DNA from: Mytilus californianus
Lineage: Eukaryota > Mollusca > Bivalvia > Mytilida > Mytilidae
NCBI RefSeq assembly: GCF_021869535.1
Contig: NW_026262668.1
Coordinates: forward strand, 137,937,635-138,001,634
DNA: 64,000 bases
Direction of reading: 5' to 3'
The position numbers and the translations under genes are program-made. Within the stretch, counting starts at the first letter, position 1; the number at the start of each line of letters is the position of its first letter. Below the pieces are notes generated by a model. The model saw nothing but the letters and a program-made list of their open reading frames with translations. It ran no database searches and had not been told where the DNA came from. This document shows, piece by piece, positions 47,261 through 58,868 of this stretch.

Positions 47261-47700
47261 TGTTTCAGATCAAGTTCGTTGGCTTGAGGACAAAGATATG
47301 ACTTTAATTTGTTTTATTTTCCTTTTTCTTTTTTGCCCTGCCAACAAAAGTAATGGATGAATTATAATTCTGGTAGTATGAGTGGGACATGGTGTCTTAT
47401 AGACACATATTCTTGTTTAACTTTATGAATCATGGATGTTTTATAATGTAGAAGGTAGATTTCTCTAATTTCTTTCACTATTTTCACGTTTCCCAACCAA
47501 TTGTGAAAAAATAGTTCTCCTCACTAGTGAAATATCTGTTATAGGCAAATGATTGGTAGAAATTCAATTATGACATCAAATTTTCTTTGTTTCTTCTGAA
47601 TTTCCTATTGTGACGTCATGAAAAAAGGCAACTATGCCTGATGACGTCACATATAAAGAATACAACTTTCTGCAAATATTTGAAAAGGAAGGATAAAAAT
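47261..47700. other. Spacer with the tail of a family K-like repeat
   Basis: GTGGGACATGGTGTCTTATA/GACACATATTCTTGTTT at about 47381-47420 resembles the end of family K (58835-58868). The rest is unassigned. Confidence 0.45.
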
Positions 47701-47711
47701 CATAAGAGAAA

Positions 47712-47870
47712 CAGATTCCACCACTATAACTCGTGTATTATGGTATTTCTCCACTCTCAACAGTTAGATTTTAATTGTTTAAAAAGCTCGGCAAGCCTAG
47801 CGCTTCGAATATTTAGATTTAAATGTCTCGAGTGGAGAAATATCATAACATACTTGTTTTAGTGGTGGAA
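47712..47870. mobile_element. Palindromic MITE, about 159 bp
   Basis: Arms AGATTCCACCACTATAACTC ... and ... TTTTAGTGGTGGAATCT are imperfect reverse complements, with GGTATTTCTCCACTC pairing with GAGTGGAGAAATATC further in. The middle holds a small GC-rich patch (AGCTCGGCAAGCCTAGCGCT). No coding capacity. Confidence 0.8.
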
Positions 47871-48404
47871 TCTATATGTCTGTGATATGCTTTTTTTCCA
47901 CCCTGTTCCTTTTACATGTCAGAGCTAGTCATGTAAAATTGCTGATAACTTTTATGCTCTCCTTCATTTAATTGCTGTAGAACCATGATTCTTTGTTTAT
48001 TTTAAGTATCTCCTTGCATCAATGGCTATATTGATCATATACAAAATGAATCTTTGCTTTTCTCATAAAATCTGTAAAGAAAATTGATTATAGATAAAAC
48101 GAGGTTTTATATGGTTTTTAAACAAATTCTGATACATTCAATAGAATTGTTATTGCCTTAGGGACTGACTACATGTATAAGATATTCTTTGTTGAAATAT
48201 AATAATAGAAGTTAGTAGGTTTCGTATCACTTTTGATCAAATTAGAGAAGAAGATGATATCACTTATCATTTACTGAAGGAATAAGATTTTAATTTACAA
48301 TGTTCAGCAGCTCACTTCTGTCTTATAAATATTGATTTTCACCAAAAGATAAAATAGTAAACAAAATTTAGAAAAACACCAAGTTTTTAAACATTTACAA
48401 AAGA
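47871..48404. other. No recognised feature
   Basis: AT-rich spacer. Confidence 0.4.
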
Positions 48405-48889
48405 GATGAGTTCAGCTTCCCAATTGTGAACTTTCCATTTCTATGTAGCAACATTCCAGCAGCACCTGCATAAAGAGTATATATTTCCCAGTTGACACAA
48501 TATTCCATTTCCTTGATAGAGGTTTGCTGCTCACAAGGAAGCTATTAAACCAAGAGTTCCTAGTGATGAAGTTAAAAATGTCCCTTCGTAAATTTTACAG
48601 ACCATCATGAGTTGGTTAATCGTTATGGAATATCCATTTCACAGATGACAACGGATATGTTCCAATTGTCGTAACTACAATCCCGTCCCCTTACCCAAAT
48701 GTGACCTACCGATTTAGACTTATCACCGGGTTTGTACCAACATGATTAACACTACAGGTGCCACATGTGGAGCAGGATCTGCTTACCTTTCCGGAGCACC
48801 TGAGATCACTCCCAGTGGGGTCGTGTTGCTTAAGTCTTGGTTTTTATATGTTGTGTTTTGTGTACTGTTGTTTGTCTGTTTGTCATTTT
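48405..48889 (+). pseudogene. Retroelement RT remnant, copy 2, with 3' region
   Basis: Carries FPIVNFPFLCSNIPAAPA, later HELVNRYGISISQMTTDMFQ (with breaks), then the untranslated GGTGCCACATGTGGAGCAGG and CCGGAGCACCTGAGATCACT boxes. It is the same protein type as 20385-20720 but covers a more C-terminal part. Family F starts at 48890, directly at its end. Confidence 0.7.
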
Positions 48890-50217
48890 TGTCGAGATTG
48901 CGACTTCTGTCGCAGAAAGCTCGACATAGGGATAGTGATCTGGCGACGGGGACAACGGTGGCGGCTTCAGCGGCGTGAACAAACTTCTTAAAAGCGTAAT
49001 ATTTCAGAAGGTAGAAGACCTGGATCCTTCATACTTTGTTTATAGATGCCTTATATGTTATGAAGTTTCCGTCTGTCATATGTCCATTTTCATTGACCTC
49101 ATTTTCATGGTTCAGTGACTACTTGAAAAAACTTGAAAAAAAAGTTTTAGTATTCTTAATTTCTCTCTGATTATGAGTAATAGGATAACTATATTTGGTA
49201 TGTGCGTACCTTGCAAGGTCCTCAAGACCGTCAGACAGTTTTCACTTGACTTCGACCTCATTTCATTGATCAGTGAACAAGGTTAAGTTTTCGTGGTCAA
49301 GTCCATATCTCAGATACTATAAGCAATAGTTCTATTATATTTGGAGTATGGAATGATTGTAAGGTGTACATGTCCAACTGGCAGGTGTCATCTGACCCTG
49401 ACCTCATTTTCATGGTTCAGTGGTTAAAGTTTTAAGTTTTTGTGTTTTGGCTGTTTTTCTAATACTGTAAGCAATAGGTCTACTATATTTGTAGTATGGA
49501 ATGATTGTAAGGTGTACATGTCCAATTGGCAGGTGTCATCTGACCTTGACCTCATTTTCATGGTTCAGTGGTTAAAGTTAAGTTTTTGTGTTTTGGTCTG
49601 TTTTTCTAATACTGTATGCAATAGGTCAACTATATTTGTTGTATGAAAATATTTTACCATGTAGATGTCAGTCTGGCATGTTTTATTTGACCATGACCTC
49701 ATTTTAATGGTTTATTGCTTAATGTTAAGTTTTTGTTTTTTGGTCTGTTTTTCTAATACTATAAGCAATAGGTCAACTATATTTGGTGTATGTGGAATGA
49801 TTATAAGGTGTATATGTCTGTCTGGCAATTATCATCTGACCATGACCTCATTTTCATGGTTCATTGATCAATCTTAAGTTTTCCTGTTTAAGTTTGTTTC
49901 TTAGATACTATATGCAATAGGTCAACTATATTTAAAGCATGTAATGATTGTAAGGTGTACATGTCTGTCTGGCAGGATTTATCTGACCTTGGCCTCATTT
50001 TCATGGTTTATTGATCAATGTTAAGTTTTCCTGGTTAAGTTTGTTTCTTAGATGTGCAATAGGTCAACTATATTTAAAGCATATTTGATATATGGAATGA
50101 TTGTAAGGTGTACATGTATTTCCAGTTTGGTTTATCTGACCTTGACCTCATTTTCTTGGATCATGTTAAGTTTATGTGATAGTTGTAGTAAAGCTTTATA
50201 TTTAGGACTATCAACAT
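48890..50217 (+). mobile_element. Dispersed element family F, copy 2 (with start hairpin)
   Basis: Starts with the hairpin GTCGAGATTGCGACTTCTGT/CGCAGAAAGCTCGAC, then a GGCGACGGGGACAACGGTGG tract. About seven modules of about 157 bp follow, like copy 1. It ends in TTAGGACTATCAACATAATA. Because it keeps both ends it is the best reference copy in the window. Confidence 0.88.
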
Positions 50218-50400
50218 AATATACTAGTTTTCTACTAGTGAATTTGAATGTCACTTTGGTATCTTTCTCCTCTCTTTTAACTGACGTCAGTTGGAAACCA
50301 ACAGAAAAATAATATACCCAGATTTGTAACATTTAATACTACATTGTAATTACCTTGTTATTTACCAAGTCTGTTCATATTTTAGTATTCACCTCGTTAA

Positions 50401-50590
50401 CAACAGGGAATTTACCAGATTGAAATAAAAAAAAGCTAGTTAAGTTTTTACAACAGGGAATTTACCAGATTGAAATAAAAAAAAGCTAGTTAAGTTTTTA
50501 CAACAGGGAATTTACCAGATTGAAATAAAAAAAAGCTAGTTAAGTTTTTACAACAGGGAATTTACCATAGTGTAATAAAGAACTGGTTAA
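50401..50590. repeat. Minisatellite, 50-bp unit, 3 perfect copies plus 1 partial
   Basis: Units at 50401, 50451 and 50501 are identical; a diverged partial unit follows at 50551. Each contains ACAGGGAATTTACCAGATTG and AAGCTAGTTAAG. Confidence 0.97.
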
Positions 50591-50599
50591 CTTATTAAG

Positions 50600-52485
50600 T
50601 GAATGACAAGGTAAGGTGACTTTAGAGACACCTCAGAGAGAAATCATGACATGGTAAGGAGACTTCAGGGACACCTCAGGGAGAAATCATGACACAGTAA
50701 GGAGACTTCAGGGACACCTTAGGGAGAAATCATGACACAGAAATGAGACTTCAGGGACACCTCAGAGAGAAATCATGACATGGTAAGGGACACCCCAGGG
50801 AGAAGTGAATGGCATGGTAAGGTGACTTTAGAAACACCTCAGGGAGAGGTCATGAAATGGTAGGGTGACTTCAGGGACACCTCAGGGAGAGGTCATGACA
50901 TGGTAGGGAGACTTCAGGGACACCTCAGGAAGAAGTGAATGACATGGTAAGGAGACTTCAGGGACACCTCAGAGAGAAATCATGACACAGTAAGGAGACT
51001 TCAGTGACACCTCAGAGAGAAATCATGACATGGTAAGGGACACCTCAGGGAGAAGTGAATGACATGGTAAGGTGACTTTAGGGACACCTCAGGGAGAAGT
51101 GAAAGACATGGTAAGGTGACTTAAGAGACACCTCAGAGAGAAATCATGACATGGTAAGGAGACTTCATGGACACCTCAGGGAGAGGTCATGAAGTGGTAG
51201 GATGACTTCAGGGACACCTCAGGGAGAAGTGAATGACATAGTAAGGAGACTTCAGGGACACCTCAGAGAGAAATCATGACATGGTAAGGAGACTTCAGGG
51301 ACACCTCAGGGAGAAGTGAATGACATGGTGAGAGACTTCAGGGACACCTCAGGGAGAGGTCATGAAATGGTAGAATGACTTCAAGGACACCTCAGGGAGA
51401 GGTCATGAAATGGTAGGGTGACTTCAGAGACACCCCAGGGAGAGGTCATGAAATGGTAGGATGACTTCAGGGAGAGGTCATGAAATGGTAAAGTGACTTC
51501 AGGGACACCTCAGGGAGAAATGAATGACATGGTAAAGAGACTTCAGGGACACCTCAGGGAGAAGTCATGACATGGTAAGGAGACTTCAGGGACACCTCAT
51601 AGAGAAATCATGACAAGGTAAGGAGACTTAAGGGACACCTCAGGGAGAGGTCATGACGTGGTAAGGAGACTTCAGGGACACGACAGGGAGAAGTGAATGA
51701 CATGGTAAGGAGACTTCAGGGACACCTCAGAGAGAAATCATGACATGGTAAGGAGACTTCAGGGACACCTCATGGAGAAGTCATGACGTGGTAAGGAGAC
51801 TTCAGGGACACCTCAGAGAGAAATCATGACACAGAAAGGAGACTTCAGGGACACCTCAGGGAGAAATCATGACATGGTAAGGGACACCCAGGGAGAAGTG
51901 AATGACATGGTAAGGAGACTTCAGGGACACCTCAGGGAGAAGTCATGACGTGGTAAGGAGACTTCAGAGACACCTCAGAGAGAAATCATGTCATGGTAAG
52001 GAGACTTCAGGGACACCTCAGGGACAGGTCATGACGTGGTAAGGAAACTTCAGGGACATGACAGGGAGAAGTGAATGACATGGTATGGAGACTTCAGGGA
52101 CACCTTAGAGAGATATCATGACATGGTAAGGAGATTTCAGGGACACCTCAGAGAGAAATCATGACATGGTAAGGAGACTTCAGGGAGAAGTGATTGACAT
52201 GGTAAGGAAAATTCAGGAACACCTCATGGAGAAGTCATGACATGGTAAGGAGACTTCAGGGAGACTTCACAGAGAAGTGTATTTCATGGGATAGGAGAAT
52301 TAGGGACTTCAGGGAGAAGTTATGACATGGAAGGGAGACTTCAGGGACACCTCAGAGAGAAGTGTATGACATGGTAAGGAGACTTCAGAGAGAAGTGTAT
52401 GACATGGGTGAGGAGACTCAGAGACTTCAGGGAGAAGTCATGACATGGTAAGGAGACTTCAGAGACACCCCAGGAAGAAGTTAAT
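50600..52485. repeat. Minisatellite, about 44-bp unit, about 42 copies
   Basis: Irregular array of units with CATGACATGGTAAGGAGACT, TCAGGGACACCTCAG and (G/A)GAGAAATCATGA or (G/A)GAGAAGTGAATGA. Some units lack a segment. It is purine-rich on this strand, in contrast to the AT-rich flanks. Divergence increases towards 52200-52480. Confidence 0.97.
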
Positions 52486-53140
52486 GAAACAAAAGGCATG
52501 CAATCTAGCATTGATGTGTTATATATTCTTAAACAGACATGAATTTGAAATCTATGATGTCTTAGATACTAAAGATTCATGAAGCAGGCTGATATGTTTG
52601 CTTCATAAAAATCAGAATGAACAGACAATACTAGACATATTTTCCATCTTATTTTGTAGAATTCTTGTCCGTAGGTTGCATGGTTTACATACTTACTACT
52701 TACTTGATTATTGAGTCCTCTTCCTCATGCTATCACATGACACCTTTACTATTATTTTACCTTTAGACATTTATCTTTAATACCAATAGTATACTTGATT
52801 CATTTTCTATATGGGATTGTAGTTCAGTAATATTTTCACATGAACATCTACCCCATATGTTCTCTGTATGAAAGTATAAGATAACACTAATATTTTTTTA
52901 GAATCAATGACAAACAAAGGTATTAATGATTGAACAAGTATATTTCAGAATAGTATCAACTATTATCTATAAATCTTCATAAATGAAAAAAGAAAGAAAT
53001 AGATTTATAGATTATCTGTTGTTTTGAAAACAAGAGGGAGTTTCTTGGCTACAATCTCATCAAAGGATAATAGTCCTGTTATAAGATTTGGATGAGAGAT
53101 TTCCCTGAGGTTGAGAGACCATATCTAACCTGTTAATAGC
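52486..53140. other. No recognised feature
   Basis: AT-rich sequence between two minisatellites; no exon supported. Confidence 0.4.
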
Positions 53141-53148
53141 TTTTTGCA

Positions 53149-53480
53149 AGGGACTAGTCTATGTATCATATCAGAGAATTTACCTAGATTCAGATTGTAA
53201 TAAGGGACTAGCCTATGTATCATATCATAGAATTTACCTAGATTCAGATTGTAATAAGGGACTAGCCTATGTATCATATCAGAGAATTTACCTAGATTCA
53301 GATTGTAATAAGGGACTAGCCTATGTATCATATCAGAGAATTTACCTAGATTCAGATTGTAATAAGGGACTAGTCTACATATCATATCAGAGAATTTACC
53401 TAGATTCAGATTGTAATAAGGGACTAGTAGACGTATCATATCAGATATATATTTAGATTCAGATTGTAATAAGGGACTTG
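53149..53480. repeat. Minisatellite, 54-bp unit, about 6 copies
   Basis: Unit begins GGGACTAG(C/T)CTATGTATCA and contains GAATTTACCTAGATTCAGAT and TGTAATAA. Because 54 is divisible by three, a minus-strand frame (53125-53439) stays open with an 18-residue period; this is an artefact. Confidence 0.97.
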
Positions 53481-53489
53481 TCTACATAT

Positions 53490-53536
53490 CACAATGTTGT
53501 AGATTTCTGATAGTTGTCTCATTTGCAATCATACCA
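53490..53536 (-). mobile_element. Family B, terminal scrap
   Basis: GATAGTTGTCTCATTTGCAA, then CATACCACATCTCCTTATTT, matching the family B end. Confidence 0.7.
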
Positions 53537-53539
53537 CAT

Positions 53540-55100
53540 CTCCTTATTTTAATGATAATTAATCTCTGGCTTACTGAAATTGTAACAATATACTAAACCA
53601 TTAAGAATTTGCAAAATTGAAAGAAAAAACTATTTTATTTTAAGGTTACTGAGCAATTTCAAAGACTAGAAATTACTCAAAGTGTGACAACAGAGAAGTA
53701 TCAAGGATTCTAACTAAGTACTTTTTCACAATAAAGAATTTACTCAGATTGTAATTAAGTATTTAACAGAAGTAATTACATTTCATTGAAAACTGAAGAA
53801 TTTCCTCTCATTGATCCTTTCTTTTAATTATTTAATTTTTTTTTTACTTTATATTTTCATGATAAATAAAGACTTCATATGTTTCTATGGAGTAGAAAGT
53901 AAAAAAAAACCTTTTGTGGATAATGAATATATAAACAATGTAGATACTTTTTCTTTAAATTAAACAATAGTGTCTGTTTCATGGTATTAAATTGGATGCA
54001 TATATCTGTATGTCCAATATTGATAATGCTTAGAGAAAATGTGACTGGCATCTATTGTAAAACTTGACGTTAGTTAGCTCTCTTTCAAGCATTATTGTGA
54101 TTGGAACTACCGAAGCATCAATAACGAAAACCTATTGAATCATTCTCAATTAAATCAACGTTGGTCCGGTGCAAACAATATTGTTATTGAACCCAATCAC
54201 CAGAATTAAATCTACTCCGTAGAGTTATGTTTTCTTACAGTGAAACAATGCTGTTGTAATACTTTTAGGAGAATATGATTATGAAAGAAACCTTTGGGAA
54301 TTATATTGTCTGATAAAAATAATCTTATTGTAGAGAAATATCTTGAGTAGTGTGTCATTTGAGATGATAATTGGTTTTGGTAACCAATGATCAATCTTAA
54401 TACATGCATAAAGAAAATGTTGGAAAGTATACTCAATCTATTGTATTTCATAAGTATTCAAATGGCTTTTTTATCTAACAAAATATGTCAAAAAATTGAA
54501 GTTGTTTTAGTTTCTTAAGAAGTAGGAGAAAAATCAGATTATATTGATGTATTGAATATTATTTTATATTTATTTCTAGATTATAATGTTAGAGTTGGTA
54601 AACTTAGGACATATAAAATCACAAGTAAGTAAGTTAGTTAGTTATATCACAACTTTAATTACATAAATCAAAACTTGAAAAAAAGTCAAGACTTGAAAAA
54701 AGTGAAAAGCAGTGATTATTGAATTGACTATATTTATTATTTAATTATCTCATTAGGAGGAAATATCTTAAACCTTTGACTAACATGTGTGGAGAAAATT
54801 ATTGCTTAGTCAATCTTTATTTAAACTTTTAAGATTAAAGATGCTTACATATAATTCAGTTGTCGATTAACATAGAAAAGATCCTTAAAACTGAATCTTT
54901 CACGTTAGAAATTTTCTTGTTTTATCAAGGCATCAATTATTTTTTCTACTTTAGAAATTCTCTTGTGTTTTAATGCTTGCTTAATTAGTTTGGGATAAAT
55001 ATTTGAATTTGATTTAAAACCTGGGTTTAATTTTAATTTAAGATACTAATAAGCCAATTTTGACTATGATAACTTTTTGCCAGTTTTCCTCATCATTGAA
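53540..55100. other. No recognised gene
   Basis: AT-rich. At 53730-53770 there is a decayed GAATTTACTCAGATTGTAAT word like the 54-bp array. A GC-balanced patch at 54060-54230 (TTGGTCCGGTGCAAACAATA) may be a small repeat. No exon supported. Confidence 0.4.
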
Positions 55101-55109
55101 TGTGTCAAC

Positions 55110-55835
55110 AGTTTGTTAAAGTTTGTGATTAGGTCAGTTTTAGGGGAACCACTGAAGATAAGTCAATAATATTTGGTAGGCAGTTTCATTAAAATTCACA
55201 TTTTATTTGGTCTTGCTCCCTCAGTCATACAGATGGTATACAGATGCCTTATGTTATGAAGTTTCTGTTTGTTATATGTCCAGTGTCCTTGACCTCATTT
55301 TCTTGGTTATGTGATTGCTTGAAAAAAGGTTTAGTTTTTTGTCATGTGAGTTTCTCACTTATTATGAGTGATAAGATAACTATATTTAGTATATGGGTTC
55401 CTTGCAAGGTCTACATGTATGTCAGACTGGGTTAAACTGACCTTGATCTCTTTCATGGATCAGTGATCAAGGTTAAAGTTACGATTAGGTCAGTTTTCAG
55501 ATAATATAAGCAGTAGATCAACTATATCTTGGTGTATGGAATGATTGTTAGGTGTATATGTCAGTCTTGCAGGTTTCATCTGACCTTTACCTCATTTGCA
55601 TGGTTCATTCAAGTTCATTGGTCAATGTTAAGTTTATGTGTTTTGCCTTTTGGTCTGTTTTTCAAATGCAATAAGAAATAAGTCAACTACATGTATATTT
55701 AGTGTATGAAATAATTGTAAAGTGGGAATGTTTGTCTGACAGGATTTATCTGACCTTGACCTCATTATCATGGATCTTTGAAAATGTTTAGTTCATGTCA
55801 TACTTGTAGTAAAACCATAAATTATCTTTAAGACT
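55110..55835 (+). mobile_element. Mosaic of family I module and family F, copy 3
   Basis: 55110-55225 is one family I module (GTTTGTGATTAGGTCAGTTT). It passes directly into family F modules at 55230, which end near 55835 with GTAGTAAAACCATAAATTAT. The junction has no spacer. Confidence 0.75.
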
Positions 55836-55863
55836 TTGCAAAATTTTTATTTTCTTCTACATA

Positions 55864-56634
55864 AGTAATTTTTAAAATTGGAGTTATCTTCCTTTGTCCA
55901 TGATTATAGTTGAATCAACTACAATCAATGCTTTATACAATGCAATGTTTAATTTTGACTTCCACTGATAAAACACAGATCAAGTTGAATTAGGGTAGTG
56001 TCACTTTAACCATTATTGAGTTATGCCCCTTTATAAATCAAAAGATTGCAAAATTTTTAGTTTCCATTCTGTAACTTAAGTTTGCCCCAACCAAACATTA
56101 TGAAACCTATACACAATATTCATTACCACAAAACTAAGATCAAGTACAAATTTTTTGTTTCCGTTTTCTAACTTTAGTTTGCCTCAACCAAATGTTATGA
56201 AACTTATACACAATACTTATTACTACATAATACAGAGTAAGAACCAAATTTGGTGACGACACTTTTACCATTCTTGAGTTATGTCCCTTTATAAACATAA
56301 AAAGTGCTGAATTTTTCGTTTCCGTTCTCTAACTGTAGTTTGTCTCAACCAAATGTTATAAAACTTATACACAACCGTTCTAGAGTTATGCGTGTTTACA
56401 AATAGAAAAATTGCTGAATTTTTAGTTTCTGTTCTCTACTTAAGTTAGCCTCAACCAAATGTTATGAGACTTACACACAATGCTTATTACCACAAAACTC
56501 AAATCAAGTTCAAATTTGGGTAGCGTCACTTTTACCGTTCTTCAGTTATGTCCCTTTATAACTATATGATATGCAAGCGGGGGCATCATCTGTGTCCACA
56601 TGTGAACACTATCCACATTTATTTTGTCATTTTG
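55864..56634 (-). mobile_element. Dispersed element family E, copy 2
   Basis: Reverse complement of 22346-23086 over its whole length, including the unusual GTGTCCACATGTGAACACTA end segment. The main difference is about 20-25 bases missing from copy 1. It follows family F directly. Confidence 0.9.
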
Positions 56635-56639
56635 TTCAG

Positions 56640-58560
56640 TACTAAACAGGTTTTTAACATTTTGTATCATTGAAATGTTGTAGCACGTTGTGTAGTGAAA
56701 CATTCCATAAATTTCTTTATGATGAGAAATAACCTCAACATTAAAATATTTATAGCTTTGTTAAAATTGATTTTCCTCAAAAGTGCATATTAGCCTTGTA
56801 TTTTATGTCTTTTTGCTTTTATGTTGTTGCTACGTTAGGATGTTTAACATTTAATGTTCATTGAAAATAAGCATAAAAATAACATTTGCACTGTAAACCA
56901 TTGTAATATGTTTCTAATTCATATTTCAGTAATTATTACATAGAGCACCTGATATTTGTTTGAAAGATGCAAAAGCAAAATGTAGAAGTGATTATCTGTT
57001 TTGACCTCTAGACCCTGTATGGCAGGAGGCAGACATAGGCGTTACTTTTCTCAACATTCAATGTTAAATTTCTGATTAGATCTATCTCTTTACAAGTATT
57101 TATGATATACTCTTGTTACTGGTGACTACTGAGAAAGAGGTAAAACGTCTCATTTACCAATACTCCCAGATAGGCTGGGTGTAGGGTACTAATGACTTAT
57201 TTTTTGTCTAAGTAGGTTTGGAGGCTGAAATCTGTGGAAATTTCAGTTCAATAGTTTGTTTATTTGTTATCTTGTCTTAAAAGGGCTTTTATAGCTGCCT
57301 AATTAATTACCACCAAATTATCTCTAACACTATAACTTGATTTATAAGTTATAACACACTCAAATATTTACCAGAATTACCAAAGTTCTAAAGGAAACAA
57401 TAAACAATGCATGAAATAACATGAAATAAAAATAAAGTTTCAGTATTTGGTGCATATTTTAGGACTAGATGACATCTAATTATCCAAAATACCTCTGATG
57501 ACTGCCCATGGTCATGTGACCCAAGATAAACATAGATATAAACATAAATAGACAGACAAGCACTTCAATAGTGTAAGGACTATTTTACAAGGTCTGTTTG
57601 AATTCAATTCATTGATTAAAAAAATATGTGAGTTATCATTTTATCAGTAAAAGAATGATTTTTTTTGCACACAGAATCAGTCAACGAAATGGTTCTTCTG
57701 GTTGCACCGTTGTTTCACTTTCCTATTTTGACACTCTTTTATATTTAATAACTGAACATACCCAACATGCTGAGCTCATGTCCAATTCAAGGGTAAAATT
57801 AAAGGTTGCATGCAAATGGACCAAAATCAAGTCAAATTATTGTTTTGTAAGATTGATGATAATACATCAACAATGCTTTTGAGCTTATTTTTGTAAAATT
57901 AACAAAACTGGCTGCTAATATTGAATTATTATTTCAATATTCCACAATCATATGATTAATATTTGAAACAATACAAAAATCATACTTTAATTTTTTTGTC
58001 TAAAACTTAGCTATGCCCTTTTATAAGGATGTATACCTCTGAGGAGCCAAAAATTTCTAGAATTAAACTTTTTTTCTTAACCTGATTTATGAGTTCATAT
58101 GACTGTAAGAAAGTAATGATGAAGAAAAAAATCATATGGTGGTGCACTTCTTTTTCTGCTTTCATTTGAAAGTACCCATTTTTAAAGATTTTCCCATTTT
58201 TGGGCTATTATCATGAAAAAAATCACAATTTCACAATTAAACTTTTTTTCATACTTTCACTAAAGATGAAGTGGACCAATCTTAATATATTTAACTTTTA
58301 AAAACTAGAGGTTGGTGTCAATTTTGTCAATTTGTGATTTTTCTCTTTTTTTTTTAGAACAAAAATCATATTATTTCAACTTCTTTGTTATAAATGATTG
58401 AAAAAAACATATCTAAGAAGTTTGAAAAGAAAAAAAATTGATAATGGATGTACATTTTTTAGTAAAATCATTTTTTTGTACTCATCACCCATTTTTCAAC
58501 ATTTTGGCTGATGACACTGACCAGATTGGTTATAAAATTTGAAAATTTTATTCCTCAAAA
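56640..58560. other. No recognised gene
   Basis: AT-rich. A plus-strand frame at 57628-57882 follows a T-rich tract ending in ACACAG at 57676, but its protein is not recognised. 58010-58520 looks like a decayed AT-rich repeat. Confidence 0.4.
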
Positions 58561-58587
58561 ACTGCTTATTGTAAGAACACAATTTTT

Positions 58588-58868
58588 ATGCCCCACCTAC
58601 GATAGTAGAGGGGCATTATGTTTTTCAGTCTGTGCGTCCGTTCGTCCGTCCGTCCGTCTGTCCCGCTTCAGGTTAAAGCTTTTGGTCAAGGTAGTTTTTG
58701 ATGAAGTTGAAGTCCAATCAACTTGAAACTTAGTACACATGTTTCCTATGATATGATCTTTCTAATTTTAATGCCAAATTAGAGTTTTGACCCCAATTTC
58801 ACAGTCCACTGAACATTGAAAATGATAGTGTGAGTGGGGCATCTGTGTACTATGGACACATTCTTGTT
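58588..58868 (+). mobile_element. Dispersed element family K, short complete copy
   Basis: Hairpin start TATGCCCCACCTACGATAGT/AGAGGGGCATTA, then GTCCGTTCGTCCGTCCGTCC, one module, then GAGTGGGGCATCTGTGTACT/ATGGACACATTCTTGTTT, which repeats a hairpin arm and adds a second small hairpin (GTGTACTATGGACAC). Confidence 0.85.

Noticed and set aside
53125..53439. 104-codon minus-strand protein with an 18-residue period
   Set aside because: The 54-bp unit is divisible by three, so any stop-free unit gives this. No signal, no conservation.
57628..57882. Possible exon after a T-rich tract ending ACACAG
   Set aside because: The acceptor looks fair, but the protein is unrecognised, no donor or partner exon is apparent, and the area looks like decayed repeat.
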